A DNA stretch of 64,000 nt from Thysanoteuthis rhombus (lineage: Eukaryota > Mollusca > Cephalopoda > Oegopsida > Thysanoteuthidae): NCBI GenBank assembly GCA_963457665.1, contig OY735224.1, positions 48,782,811 to 48,846,810 of the forward strand, written 5' to 3'. A model generated the notes under the pieces. That model saw only the letters and a program-made list of their open reading frames with translations. It was not told the origin of the DNA and made no database searches. Each line of letters starts with the position of its first letter. Position 1 is the stretch's first letter. Of the stretch, positions 1-12,252 are shown piece after piece. The position numbers and the translations under genes are program-made.

Positions 1-567
1 TTACTTCACTCAAGTAAATTGTTTGAAACTTCAAAAATATGGGTTTCAAAGCTAGAAAGGCTCTTTTTACACCCTTTCAGTGATGGTTTTGACACATATT
101 CATTTATTATTACTTCATTGAAGTAAATTGTTTGAAAGTTCAAAAATATGGGTTTCAAAGCAAGAAAGACTCTTTTTATACCCTTTCAGTTATGGTTTTG
201 ACACATATTCATTTATTATTACTTCATTGAAGTAAATTGTTTGAAACTTCAAAAATATGGGTTTCAAAGCTAGAAAGACTCTTTTTATACCCTTTCAGTT
301 ATGGTTTTGACACATATTCATCTATTATTACTTCATTGAAGTAAATTGTTTGAAACTTCAAAAATATGGGTTTCAAAGCAAGAAAGACTCTTTTTATACC
401 CTTTCAGTTATGGTTTTGACACATATTCATTTATTATTACTTCATTGGAGTAAATTCTTTGAAACTTCAAAAATATGGGTTTCAAAGCTAGAAAGACTCT
501 TTTTATACCCTTTCAGTTATGGTTTTGACACATATTCATCTATTATTACTTCATTGAAGTAAATTGT

Positions 568-3500
568 TTGAAAGTTCAAAAATATGGGTTTCAAAGCCTG
601 AAAGACTCTTTTTATACCCTTTCAGTAATGGTTTTGACACATATTCATCTATTATTACTTCATTCAAGTAAATTGTTTGAAACTTCAAAAATATGGGTTT
701 CAAAGCTAGAAAGGCTCATTTTATACCCTTTCAGTTATGGTTTTGACACATATTCATCTATTATTACTTCATTCAAGTTAATTGTTTGAAACTTCAAAAA
801 TATGGGTTTCAAAGCTAGAAAGACTCTTTTTATACCCTTTCAGTTATGGTTTTGACACATATTCATTTACTATTACTTCATTGAAGTAAATTGTTTGAAA
901 GTTCAAAAATATGGGATTCAAAGCTAGAAAGACTCTTTTTATACCCTTTCAGTTATGGTTTTGACACATATTCATCTATTATTACTTCATTCAAGTAAAT
1001 TGTTTGAAACTTCAAAAATATGGGTTTCAAAGCTAGAAAGGCTCTGTTTATACCCTTTCAGTTATGGTTTTGACACATATTCATTTATTATTACTTCACT
1101 CAAGTAAATTGTTTGAAACTTCAAAAATATGGGTTTCAAAGCTAGAAAGGCTCTTTTTACACCCTTTCAGTGATGGTTTTTACACATATTCATTTATTAT
1201 TACTTCATTGAAGTAAATTGTTTGAAAGTTCAAAAATATGGGTTTCAAAGCTAGAAAGACTCTTTTTATACCCTTTCAGTTATGGTTTTGACACATATTC
1301 ATCTATTATTACTTCATTGAAGTAAATTGTTTGAAACTTCAAAAATATGGGTTTCAAAGCTAGAAAGGCTCTTTTTACACCCTTTCAGTGATGGTTTTTA
1401 CACATATTCATTTATTATTACTTCATTGAAGTAAATTGTTTGAAAGTTCAAAAATATGGGTTTCAAAGCAAGAAAGACTCTTTTTATACCCTTTCAGTTA
1501 TGGTATTGACACATATTCATTTATTATTACTTCATTGAAGTAAATTCTTTGAAACTTAAAAAATATGGGTTTCAAAGCTAGAAAGACTCTTTTTATACCC
1601 TTTCAGTTATGGTTTTGACACATATTCATCTATTATTACTTCACTCAAGTAAATTGTTTGAAACTTCAAAAATATGGGTTTCAAAGCTAGAAAGACTCTT
1701 TTTATACCCTTTCAGTTATGGTTTTGACACATATTCATCTATTATTACTTCATTCAAGTAAATTGTTTGAAACTTCAAAAATATGGGTTTCAAAGCTATA
1801 AAGGCTCATTTTATACCCTTTCAGTTATGGTTTTGACACCTATTCATCTATTATTACTTCATTCAAGTTAATTGTTTGAAACTTCAAAAATATGGGTTTC
1901 AAAGCTAGAAAGACTCTTTTTATACCCTTTCAGTTATGGTTTTGACACATATTCATTTACTATTACTTCATTGAAGTAAATTGTTTGAAAGTTCAAAAAT
2001 ATGGGTTTCAAAGCTAGAAAGACTCTTTTTATACCCTTTCAGTTATGGTTTTGACACATATTCATCTATTATTACTTCATTCAAGTAAATTGTTTGAAAG
2101 TTCAAAAATATGGGTTTCAAAGCTAGAAAGGCTCTTTTTATACCCTTTCAGTTATGGTTTTGACACATATTCATCTATTATTACTTCATTCAAGTAAATT
2201 GTTTGAAACTTCAAAAATATGGGTTTCAAAGCTAGAAAGACTCTTTTTATACCCTTTCAGTAATGGTTTTGACACATATTCATTTACTATTACTTCATTC
2301 AAGTAAATTGTTTGAAACTTCAAAAATATGGGTTTCAAAGCTAGAAAGACTCTTTTTATACCCTTTCAGTTATGGTTTTGACACATATTCATCTATTATT
2401 ACTTCATTGAAGTAAATTGTTTGAAAGTTCAAAAATATGGGTTTCAAAGCTAGAAAGGCTCTTTTTATACCCTTTCAGTAATGGTTTTTACACATATTCA
2501 TCTATTATTACTTCATTCAAGTAAATTGTTTGAAACTTCAAAAATATGGGTTTCAAAGCTAGAAAGGCTCTTTTTATACCCTTTCAGTTATGGGTTTGGC
2601 AAATATTCATTTATTATTACTTCACTCAAGTAAATTGTTTGAAAGTTCAAAAATATGGGTTTCAAAGCTAGAAAGACTCTTTTTATACCCTTTCAGTTAT
2701 GGTTTTGACACATATTCATCTATTATTACTTCATTCAAGTAAATTGTTTGAAACTTCAAAAATATGGGTTTCAAAGCTATAAAGGCTCATTTTATACCCT
2801 TTCAGTTATGGTTTTGACACATATTCATCTATTATTACTTCATTCAAGTTAATTGTTTGAAACTTCAAAAATATGGGTTTCAAAGCTAGAAAGACTCTTT
2901 TTAAACCCTTTCAGTTATGCTTTTGACACATATTCATTTACTATTACTTCATTGAAGTAAATTGTTTGAAAGTTCAAAAATATGGGTTTCAAAGCTAGAA
3001 AGACTCTTTTTATACCCTTTCAGTTATGGTTTTGACACATATTCATCTATTATTACTTCATTCAAGTAAATTGTTTGAAAGTTCAAAAATATGGGTTTCA
3101 AAGCTAGAAAGGCTCTTTTTATACCCTTTCAGTAATGGTTTTTACACATATTCATCTATTATTACTTCATTCAAGTAAATTGTTTGAAACTTCAAAAATA
3201 TGGGTTTCAAAGCTAGAAAGGCTCTTTTTACACCCTTTCAGTTATGGTTTTTACACATATTCATTTACTATTACTTCATTCAAGTAAATTGTTTGAAACT
3301 TCAAAAATATTGGTTTCAAAGCTAGAAAGACTCTTTTTATACCCTTTCAGTTATGGTTTTGACACATATTCATCTATTATTACTTCATTGAAGTAAATTG
3401 TTTGAAAGTTCAAAAATATGGGTTTCAAAGCTAGAAAGGCTCTTTTTATACCCTTTCAGTAATGGTTTTTACACATATTCATCTATTATTACTTCATTCA

Positions 3501-3728
3501 AGTAAATTGTTTGAAACTTCAAAAATATGGGTTTCAAAGCTAGAAAGACTCTTTTTATACCCTTTCAGTAATGGTTTTTACACATATTCATTTACTATTA
3601 CTTCATTCAAGTAAATTGTTTGAAACTTCAAAAATATTGGTTTCAAAGCTAGAAAGACTCTTTTTATACCCTTTCAGTTATGGTTTTGACACATATTCAT
3701 CTATTATTACTTCATTGAAGTAAATTGT
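568..3728 (+). repeat. Higher-order block 1 of the 109-bp array
   Basis: About 29 monomers (3161 bp) whose order of variant units is repeated in the next block. Diagnostic variants: the gcctgaaag unit at 568, the gacacctattc unit at 1835, the gggtttggcaaat unit at 2591, the ttaaaccctttc unit at 2901 and the aaatattggtttc units at 3301 and 3628. Each recurs downstream at offsets that are whole multiples of 109. Confidence 0.85.
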
Positions 3729-6700
3729 TTGAAAGTTCAAAAATATGGGTTTCAAAGCCTGAAAGACTCTTTTTATACCCTTTCAGTAATGGTTTTGACA
3801 CATATTCATCTATTATTACTTCATTCAAGTAAATTGTTTGAAACTTCAAAAATATGGGTTTCAAAGCTAGAAAGGCTCATTTTATACCCTTTCAGTTATG
3901 GTTTTGACACATATTCATCTATTATTACTTCATTCAAGTTAATTGTTTGAAACTTCAAAAATATGGGTTTCAAAGCTAGAAAGACTCTTTTTATACCCTT
4001 TCAGTTATGGTTTTGACACATATTCATTTACTATTACTTCATTGAAGTAAATTGTTTGAAAGTTCAAAAATATGGGATTCAAAGCTAGAAAGACTCTTTT
4101 TATACCCTTTCAGTTATGGTTTTGACACATATTCATCTATTATTACTTCATTCAAGTAAATTGTTTGAAACTTCAAAAATATGGGTTTCAAAGCTAGAAA
4201 GGCTCTGTTTATACCCTTTCAGTTATGGTTTTGACACATATTCATTTATTATTACTTCACTCAAGTAAATTGTTTGAAACTTCAAAAATATGGGTTTCAA
4301 AGCTAGAAAGGCTCTTTTTACACCCTTTCAGTGATGGTTTTTACACATATTCATTTATTATTACTTCATTGAAGTAAATTGTTTGAAACTTCAAAAATAT
4401 GGGTTTCAAAGCTAGAAAGACTCTTTTTATACCCTTTCAGTTATGGTTTTGACACATATTCATCTATTATTACTTCATTCAAGTAAATTGTTTGAAACTT
4501 CAAAAATATGGGTTTCAAAGCAAGAAAGACTCTTTTTATACCCTTTCAGTTATGGTATTGACACATATTCATTTATTATTACTTCATTGAAGTAAATTCT
4601 TTGAAACTTAAAAAATATGGGTTTCAAAGCTAGAAAGACTCTTTTTATACCCTTTCAGTTATGGTTTTGACACATATTCATCTATTATTACTTCACTCAA
4701 GTAAATTGTTTGAAACTTCAAAAATATGGGTTTCAAAGCTAGAAAGACTCTTTTTATACCCTTTCAGTTATGGTTTTGACACATATTCATCTATTATTAC
4801 TTCATTCAAGTAAATTGTTTGAAACTTCAAAAATATGGGTTTCAAAGCTATAAAGGCTCATTTTATACCCTTTCAGTTATGGTTTTGACACCTATTCATC
4901 TATTATTACTTCATTCAAGTTAATTGTTTGAAACTTCAAAAATATGGGTTTCAAAGCTAGAAAGACTCTTTTTATACCCTTTCAGTTATGGTTTTGACAC
5001 ATATTCATTTACTATTACTTCATTGAAGTAAATTGTTTGAAAGTTCAAAAATATGGGTTTCAAAGCTAGAAAGACTCTTTTTATACCCTTTCAGTTATGG
5101 TTTTGACACATATTCATCTATTATTACTTCATTCAAGTAAATTGTTTGAAAGTTCAAAAATATGGGTTTCAAAGCTAGAAAGGCTCTTTTTATACCCTTT
5201 CAGTTATGGTTTTGACACATATTCATCTATTATTACTTCATTCAAGTAAATTGTTTGAAACTTCAAAAATATGGGTTTCAAAGCTATAAAGGCTCATTTT
5301 ATACCCTTTCAGTTATGGTTTTGACACCTATTCATCTATTATTACTTCATTCAAGTTAATTGTTTGAAACTTCAAAAATATGGGTTTCAAAGCTAGAAAG
5401 ACTCTTTTTATACCCTTTCAGTTATGGTTTTGACACATATTCATTTACTATTACTTCATTGAAGTAAATTGTTTGAAAGTTCAAAAATATGGGTTTCAAA
5501 GCTAGAAAGACTCTTTTTATACCCTTTCAGTTATGGTTTTGACACATATTCATCTATTATTACTTCATTCAAGTAAATTGTTTGAAAGTTCAAAAATATG
5601 GGTTTCAAAGCTAGAAAGGCTCTTTTTATACCCTTTCAGTTATGGTTTTGACACATATTCATCTATTATTACTTCATTCAAGTAAATTGTTTGAAACTTC
5701 AAAAATATGGGTTTCAAAGCTAGAAAGACTCTTTTTATACCCTTTCAGTAATGGTTTTGACACATATTCATTTACTATTACTTCATTCAAGTAAATTGTT
5801 TGAAACTTCAAAAATATGGGTTTCAAAGCTAGAAAGACTCTTTTTATACCCTTTCAGTTATGGTTTTGACACATATTCATCTATTATTACTTCATTGAAG
5901 TAAATTGTTTGAAAGTTCAAAAATATGGGTTTCAAAGCTAGAAAGGCTCTTTTTATACCCTTTCAGTAATGGTTTTTACACATATTCATCTATTATTACT
6001 TCATTCAAGTAAATTGTTTGAAACTTCAAAAATATGGGTTTCAAAGCTAGAAAGGCTCTTTTTATACCCTTTCAGTTATGGGTTTGGCAAATATTCATTT
6101 ATTATTACTTCACTCAAGTAAATTGTTTGAAAGTTCAAAAATATGGGTTTCAAAGCTAGAAAGACTCTTTTTATACCCTTTCAGTTATGGTTTTGACACA
6201 TATTCATCTATTATTACTTCATTCAAGTAAATTGTTTGAAACTTCAAAAATATGGGTTTCAAAGCTATAAAGGCTCATTTTATACCCTTTCAGTTATGGT
6301 TTTGACACATATTCATCTATTATTACTTCATTCAAGTTAATTGTTTGAAACTTCAAAAATATGGGTTTCAAAGCTAGAAAGACTCTTTTTAAACCCTTTC
6401 AGTTATGCTTTTGACACATATTCATTTACTATTACTTCATTGAAGTAAATTGTTTGAAAGTTCAAAAATATGGGTTTCAAAGCTAGAAAGACTCTTTTTA
6501 TACCCTTTCAGTTATGGTTTTGACACATATTCATCTATTATTACTTCATTCAAGTAAATTGTTTGAAAGTTCAAAAATATGGGTTTCAAAGCTAGAAAGG
6601 CTCTTTTTATACCCTTTCAGTAATGGTTTTTACACATATTCATCTATTATTACTTCATTCAAGTAAATTGTTTGAAACTTCAAAAATATGGGTTTCAAAG

Positions 6701-7216
6701 CTAGAAAGGCTCTTTTTACACCCTTTCAGTGATGGTTTTTACACATATTCATTTACTATTACTTCATTCAAGTAAATTGTTTGAAACTTCAAAAATATTG
6801 GTTTCAAAGCTAGAAAGACTCTTTTTATACCCTTTCAGTTATGGTTTTGACACATATTCATCTATTATTACTTCATTGAAGTAAATTGTTTGAAAGTTCA
6901 AAAATATGGGTTTCAAAGCTAGAAAGGCTCTTTTTATACCCTTTCAGTAATGGTTTTTACACATATTCATCTATTATTACTTCATTCAAGTAAATTGTTT
7001 GAAACTTCAAAAATATGGGTTTCAAAGCTAGAAAGACTCTTTTTATACCCTTTCAGTAATGGTTTTTACACATATTCATTTACTATTACTTCATTCAAGT
7101 AAATTGTTTGAAACTTCAAAAATATTGGTTTCAAAGCTAGAAAGACTCTTTTTATACCCTTTCAGTTATGGTTTTGACACATATTCATCTATTATTACTT
7201 CATTGAAGTAAATTGT
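3729..7216 (+). repeat. Higher-order block 2 of the 109-bp array
   Basis: Second copy of the preceding block. Offsets of shared variants are 3161 (29 units) at the start, 3052 (28 units) at 4887, and 3488 (32 units) from 6079 onward. So after the block duplicated, one unit was lost and a local four-unit segment was duplicated; the gacacctattc unit appears at both 4887 and 5323, 436 bp apart. This is the pattern expected from unequal exchange, unless an assembler duplicated a block. Confidence 0.8.
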
Positions 7217-8187
7217 TTGAAAGTTCAAAAATATGGGTTTCAAAGCTAGAAAGGCTCTTTTTATACCCTTTCAGTAATGGTTTTTACACATATTCATCTA
7301 TTATTACTTCATTCAAGTAAATTGTTTGAAACTTCAAAAATATGGGTTTCAAAGCTAGAAAGGCTCTTTTTATACCCTTTCAGTTATGGGTTTGGCAAAT
7401 ATTCATTTATTATTACTTCATTGAAGTAAATTGTTTGAAAGTTCAAAAATATGGGTTTCAAAGCTAGAAAGGCTCTTTTTATACCCTTTCAGTTATGGGT
7501 TTGGCAAATATTCATTTATTATTACTTCATTGAAGTAAATTGTTTGAAACTTCAAAAATATGGGTTTCAAAGCTAGAAAGACTATTTTTATACCCTTTCA
7601 GTAATGGTTTTTACACATATTCATTTACTATTACTTCATTCAAGTAAATTGTTTGAAAGTTCAAAAATATGGGTTTCAAAGCTAGAAAGACTCTTTTTAT
7701 ACCCTTTCAGTAATGGTTTTGACACATATTCATTTATTATTACTTCACTCAAGTAAATTGTTTGAAACTTCAAAAATATGGGTTTCAAAGCTAGAAAGGC
7801 TCTTTTTATACCCTTTCAGTAATGGTTTTTACACATATTTATTTACTATTACTTCATTCAAGTAAATTGTTTGAAAGTTCAAAAATATGGGTTTCAAAGC
7901 TAGAAAGACTCTTTTTATACCTTTTCAGTTATGGTTTTGACACATATTCATCTATTATTACTTCATTCAAGTAAATTGTTTGAAACTTCAAAAATATGGG
8001 TTTCAAAGCTAGAAAGGCTCTTTTTATACCCTTTCAGTAATGGTTTTGACACATATTCATCTATTATTACTTCAGTGAAGTAAATTGTTTGAAAGTTCAA
8101 AAATATGGGTTTCAAAGCTAGAAAGGCTCTTTTTAATACCCTTTCAGTAATGGTTTTGACACATATTCATTTATTATTACTACATTC

Positions 8188-9700
8188 AATAGAATTTGTT
8201 ATAAAACCTTAAAATAGTGGTTTCAAAGCTGAAAAGTCCCTGTTTATACCCTTTTCGGTTCGATTTTCACACTTCCAATGTTCAATCATATCTCATTGAT
8301 ATATTCATGAAAATTATTGAGGAACAATGAAGACATGGATTTCAGAGCTGAAAAGACTCTGTATATAGCTTTTTGGGGCTTGGTTTTCACTCAGTGCAAT
8401 CATATATTCTAACTACATTAGAGAAAATTAAAAAAAAACAAACCTTGAAAACATTGGTTTTGGAAGCTAAAAAAGGCTCTGTATATACCCTCTAGGTCTG
8501 CTTTTGGCGCTTTCAAGATTCAGTTATACGATAATAATACATTGAAAGGAAATTGTCAAAATACCTTTAGACCATTGCTTGAAATGTTAAAAAGGCTCAT
8601 TTCATATCTTTCAAGGCTCAGTTTTAACACTTTGAAACTTCAATCATATATTAGGACTACATTCAAGAAAACTGTTGCAAAACCTTGGAAACACTGGTTT
8701 CAAGGCCAAAAATGCTCTGCTAATACCTTTTTAGGATTGCTTTTGACACTTCCAAAGTTCAATCATATCTTATTGATATATTCATGAAAATTATTGAAAA
8801 ACCATGAAGACATGGCTTTCAGAGCTGAAAAGACTCTGTTTATGGCTGTTTTTGGTTTGGTTTTCACACTTACTCTTGTATTGTTATTATGTTCAAGAAA
8901 ATTGTTAAAACCTTGGGAAAATTAGTTTTCAAGGTAAAAAAGCTTCGTTTGTAACCTTTTCAGGTTAGGTCTTGACTCTTACTTACGTATTATCACTGCA
9001 TCCGAGACATTGGTTTCCAAAGTTAAGAATTCCTGTTTACACCTTTTTATGCTTGGTTTAGATATTTTGAAAAAACAATCATATATCATTACTGCATGAA
9101 AGCAAATTGTAGAAAAATCTTGGAAGCATTGCTTTTCAAAGCTAAAAAGGCTCTGTTCATACCTTTTTAGGCTGGGCTTTTGCCACTTCTCATATATCAT
9201 TACGTTTGGGAGAATTGTTAGAAAAAAACCGCACATTGTTTTCAAAGCTGTTTACAACCTTTCGGGCTCAGCTGTGACACTTTGAGAATTCAATCATATC
9301 AGATTGATACATTCATGGAACTTATTGAAAAACCTTGAAAACATTGGTTTCAAAGCTAAAAGGGCTCTATTTACAAGCTGTTCATCTTGGTTTTGACCCT
9401 CCAACCCATATATTATAACTACATTCAAGATTATTGATAAAAACCTTGAAAACATTGCTTTCAAATCTTACAAGGCTCTGCTTTTGATATTTCAATAGTC
9501 TAGCATACATTATTTTTCAAAACAAGACATTTGTTGAAAATCCTTGAAAACATATATTGCACAGTTTATATGATTTGAACACTTTCAATATTCAATCATA
9601 CAATATAACTGTATTGAAGAAAATTGTTGTAAAACTTTGAAAATATTCTTTTCAAAAGATAAAAGATAAAAATCCTTTAAAACATTGGTTTGTAAACTTG
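8188..9700 (+). repeat. Diverged 105-118-bp monomers, plus orientation
   Basis: Around a dozen degenerate monomers following the scheme: attgttaaaaaccttg, then ggtttcaaagct(a)aaaagg, ctctgtttataccttttt, ggcttggttttgacac, ttcaatcatatatta. The order matches the 109-bp unit, so these look like older members of the same family. The segment from 8188 to about 8940 is closely matched in inverse orientation at about 21950-22640. No gene is apparent. Confidence 0.85.
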
Positions 9701-10034
9701 AAGTGTCTTTATTATGCTTATTTTAGTTGGCTTTCTCGTTTTGTTTTTTTCAATATTATAATATGCAGAAAAATTCTCGAAACTAAATATTCAAAACATC
9801 TCTTCAAATGTTGGTTCCAAATTCAAACTGTCATCATTATTCGAATTTAGGTTATTTTGAAAATGAATTTGAATCAAATTACATAGAAATACTACAGCTC
9901 TAACAGTTTAAAACACTCTTGAAAATATCAATGTGAATTGTCGTTAAAAAACCGTTTTGCCTGGTATTTTAAAAAAAAGTTTGATTACTTAGGCTATTTC
10001 CAGCGTCTCCTTTACAATCTATGGAATAAAGTGT
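9700..10034 (+). repeat. Module F, copy 1
   Basis: Low-copy sequence directly repeated at about 10740-11070 and found inverted, in part, at 25010-25110. Shared landmarks are gaatttgaatcaaattacat, a stretch around gctggtatttgaaaaa and the end tctcctttacaatctatgga. In all three places a simple repeat follows on the distal side and then module C. No coding potential seen. Confidence 0.7.
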
Positions 10035-10080
10035 CATTATCATCATCATCATCATCATCATCATCATTATCATCATCATC
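10035..10080 (+). repeat. (ATC)n microsatellite
   Basis: About 15 imperfect cat/atc triplets between module F and module C. The paralogous site at 11090-11106 has only a few atc triplets. Confidence 0.95.
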
Positions 10081-10084
10081 CCCG

Positions 10085-10310
10085 CTAAAAACACCTTTTC
10101 ACTCATTCTGAACTTTCTGTTATTTTTACACCAGATCTTTCACAAAGTTGCATTTTATTTTTTATTCATTATGATAACATTCATAGAGGCCAAACCGGTG
10201 ACTGAAAGGCATGAAATTGGATTCCCTGTCATAGAAGCGTACGTTCGGCCAGACAGTATGTGTGTGTGTGGATTTTCGGAGCTCATCGTTCACTGATGAA
10301 ACACTGTTAT
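10085..10310 (+). repeat. Module C, copy 1
   Basis: Contains ttattcattatgataacat, gaggccaaaccggtgactga, gaaattggattccctgtcat and agaagcgtacgttcgg. The same module is found at 11190-11276 (interrupted), 17860-18130 (minus), 24780-24944 (minus) and 55010-55290 (plus). Function unknown; no open frame is shared between copies. Confidence 0.75.
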
Positions 10311-10730
10311 TGAAACTTTGAAACATTGTTTTTCAAGGTAAAAAAAGCTATGTTTATATCTTTCTAGGCTTGCTTTTCTCACTTACTAATAGATTAATTA
10401 ATACATCAAAGAGAATAGTTAAGAACCTTTAAAACATTACTTTCTAAGCTGTTTATACCTTTTCAGCCTCGCTTTTTACACTTTAAAATTCAATCGTTTA
10501 TTATTGATAGATTCAAGAAAATTATCAAAAAACTTTCAAGACATTGGTGTCAAAGCTAAGAAAACTTTCTTTATACCATTTTAGCTTTGGTTTCAACATT
10601 TTCAAAATCCAATTTTATATTATTACTACATTATTTAGAATTGTTAAAAAAAACTTTAAAACATTGTTTTCAAAGCTAAAAAGGCCCTGCTTATATCTTT
10701 ATATACTAAATTAAGAAAACAAATATTAAA
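10310..10730 (+). repeat. Diverged monomers, plus orientation
   Basis: Three to four degenerate copies of the ~110-bp family between the two F/C module copies. Markers are gaaacattgtttttcaaggt, ggcttgctttt and aaagctaaaaaggccctg. Confidence 0.75.
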
Positions 10731-11276
10731 AACCTCCAAAATATTGGTTTATGAGCTTGAAATATTCTTATTACACTTATTTGAGTTGATTTTCACATTT
10801 TTCCCTATTAAAATATGTAGAAATATTGTAGCACAAGAAATTTAAAACATCCTTTCAAACGTAGGTTCCAAAAGTGAAAAGTTATTTTCACAATGAATTT
10901 GAATCATATTAAGGAGAAATACTAGAGAAATAAAAGTTTGAAACACTTTTGAAATTATCAACATAATTTGTGATTAAAAAAGTAAATTATTTCAGCTGGT
11001 ATTTGAAAAAGAAAAGTTTTATTGATTTGGCAATTTCCATTGTCTCCTCAACAATCTATAGAAGGAATTGAATAATTATGTAATAATAAAAAATCATCAT
11101 CATCATTGTAGTAGGGAAATAATTACTAATATTACTAGTACTACATTAGTAAAACTAGTAATTATATCCCCCGCCCCGAAAAAAAGCTTTCTGTTATTTT
11201 TACACCAAATCTTTCAAAAATTAGCATTTCTTTTATTCATTATGCTAACATTCATAGAGGCCAAACCGGTGAATGA
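10730..11276 (+). repeat. Second F-C module copy
   Basis: Direct duplicate of roughly 9700-10200, offset about 1.03 kb. Matching landmarks include tttcccta.taaaatatgtag, gctggtatttgaaaaag, tgtctcctcaacaatctata, a short atc tract at about 11090, and cattcatagaggccaaaccg. Homology to module C stops at gtgaatgaaa, exactly where the foldback element begins, and resumes weakly beyond it (aattgatttccc against aattggattccc). Confidence 0.75.
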
Positions 11277-11634
11277 AACTTGTTTTTTTCTATTATTAAT
11301 AATCTCATTCTACACCAAACTCGTCTCTATAACGTGGCTGCTTTTCAAGAGAATCTCTTGTTTTTCGTGTTTTTGAATTACCAAATATCCAAACAGCCCA
11401 ACAAATATCGAGACGTGGATGAAAGATAGTGAAAGTGAAAAGAAAAAGTTGTTGTCAAGAACGATAACTCTGAAATACTCTTGATCACTTATTTCCCTTA
11501 CAAGCTATTTGACCCTTTCAAATCCTAAGCGTTTAACATAACGAGAAAAACAAGAGATTCTCTTGAAAAGCAGCCACGTTATAGAGACGAGTTTGGTGTG
11601 GAATGAGATTATTGATAATAGAAAAAAACAAGTT
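11277..11634. mobile_element. Foldback / MITE-like element with ~93-bp terminal inverted repeats
   Basis: The left arm (11277-11370) is the reverse complement of the right arm (11542-11634), with about two internal mismatches plus differences at the inner end. The outermost bases are aacttgttttttt and aaaaaaacaagtt. The ~171-bp centre has no open frame of note. The element interrupts a copy of module C whose uninterrupted form is at 10085-10310. I see no clear target-site duplication. It is too small to be autonomous; a recent foldback transposon or a local inverted duplication are the two readings. Confidence 0.75.
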
Positions 11635-11718
11635 GTTTCCAATTGATTTCCCAGTTCATTCCCGTTAGAACGTCCGAAAGAGGAACGAATAATGAGTGAA
11701 ATGAAAAATCAAAAAAAA
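11635..11718 (+). other. Module C remnant joined to a truncated gene copy
   Basis: Degenerate continuation of module C (cgttagaacgtccg against gcgtacgttcgg) up to about 11700. An A-rich joint then runs directly into the interior of the two-span gene at cgttgccaggcgtagagg. Confidence 0.5.
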
Positions 11719-12095
11719 CGTTGCCAGGCGTAGAGGGAGCCTCAACATCCGTTGCTACTGTCCTACCGATGGTAGAGGCTCCGTCTCACCGGGTGCACTT
11801 CGCTCAACTACCACCAAGGATTGAGGATGCGTCAACACCAACCATAGGGGCAGCTAATAGGGGTCATCTTCCTCGAACAAGATTGCCTGGCAATGCTTCT
11901 GCAGTGAACCAGAGGATGAAGCAGAAGCATCGCCTTCTACTCATTGCCTTGGCATTTTTAGTTGTGATTGCATTGATATTAAGTGTAGTATTGGCCGTTG
12001 CCGCTAATATATATGTGGTGATTTCAGAGATTATATGTATGCTGGCTGTAAATAGTATCTTGGTTTATCTTTGCCACCAGGATATATATATATAA
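11719..12095 (+). pseudogene. 5'-truncated copy of the two-span PST-rich membrane protein gene
   Basis: The frame PGVEGASTSVATVLPMVEAP...PGNASAVNQRMK, followed by two hydrophobic segments, is almost identical to residues 51-169 of the intact gene at 52892-53422. The N-terminal third, the promoter and any in-frame ATG before residue 51 are missing: the open frame begins at a TTG and an in-frame TGA lies at 11697. The 3' end is also altered. After the codons for CHQD the sequence turns into a short TA run, giving an early stop and removing about 45 bp that the intact gene and its tail still have. This is a dead fragment unless an upstream exon is spliced to it. Confidence 0.8.
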
Positions 12096-12252
12096 TATAA
12101 TATGTATATGGAAATTCGGATGTTTGTTCTTTTTAGCATGTCGATGTTGTGATAAAAATGGAATTGTCAATCAAATACATCTCGTTTTTTTGTCTTTGAA
12201 TGTGGATAATGTTTTTGTGAAGCCAGTCAGATGGGACCTGAAAATTTCAGGT
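12096..12252 (+). other. Gene tail copy leading into the 102-bp array
   Basis: Matches the region just downstream of the intact gene (minus strand, about 52720-52860): ggaaattcggatgtttgttc, catgtcgatgttgtgat, gaagccagtcagatggg. The last ~30 bp (gaagccagtc..acctgaaaat) resemble part of the 114-bp satellite unit, and the switch to a different satellite occurs inside that shared stretch. Confidence 0.7.

Larger units (their letters stand above)
1..8187 (+). repeat. 109-bp satellite array (about 75 copies)
   Basis: Head-to-tail tandem array. The phrase ttacttca(t/c)t(g/c)aagtaa recurs at 1, 110, 219 and so on, a 109-bp period kept to within a base over 8.2 kb; one unit near 8130 has a 1-bp insertion. 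Units differ at a few diagnostic sites such as gctagaaag/gcaagaaag/gcctgaaag and catctatta/catttatta/catttacta. Each unit holds two inverted repeats: TTACTT..AAGTAA (for example 110-126) and TTTGAAAC/GTTTCAAA with a 13-nt spacer (for example 22-29 and 43-50). The period is not a multiple of three and short open frames begin at non-ATG codons, so I see no coding function. The left end lies outside the window. The array grades into diverged relatives at 8188. Confidence 0.97.

Noticed and set aside
350..3950. 70-73-codon frames in the 109-bp array
   Set aside because: A 109-bp period shifts frame each unit. The two identical frames are simply copies within a higher-order block, and their starts are TTG.
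1..8187. Regular repeats resembling a CRISPR array
   Set aside because: There are no unique spacers; the whole 109-bp unit repeats, and the context is eukaryotic.
8542..8787. 81-codon frame also seen on the minus strand at 22053-22397
   Set aside because: Shared because the two segments are inverted duplicates of satellite monomers. It contains repeated monomer translation and no ATG-led conserved protein.
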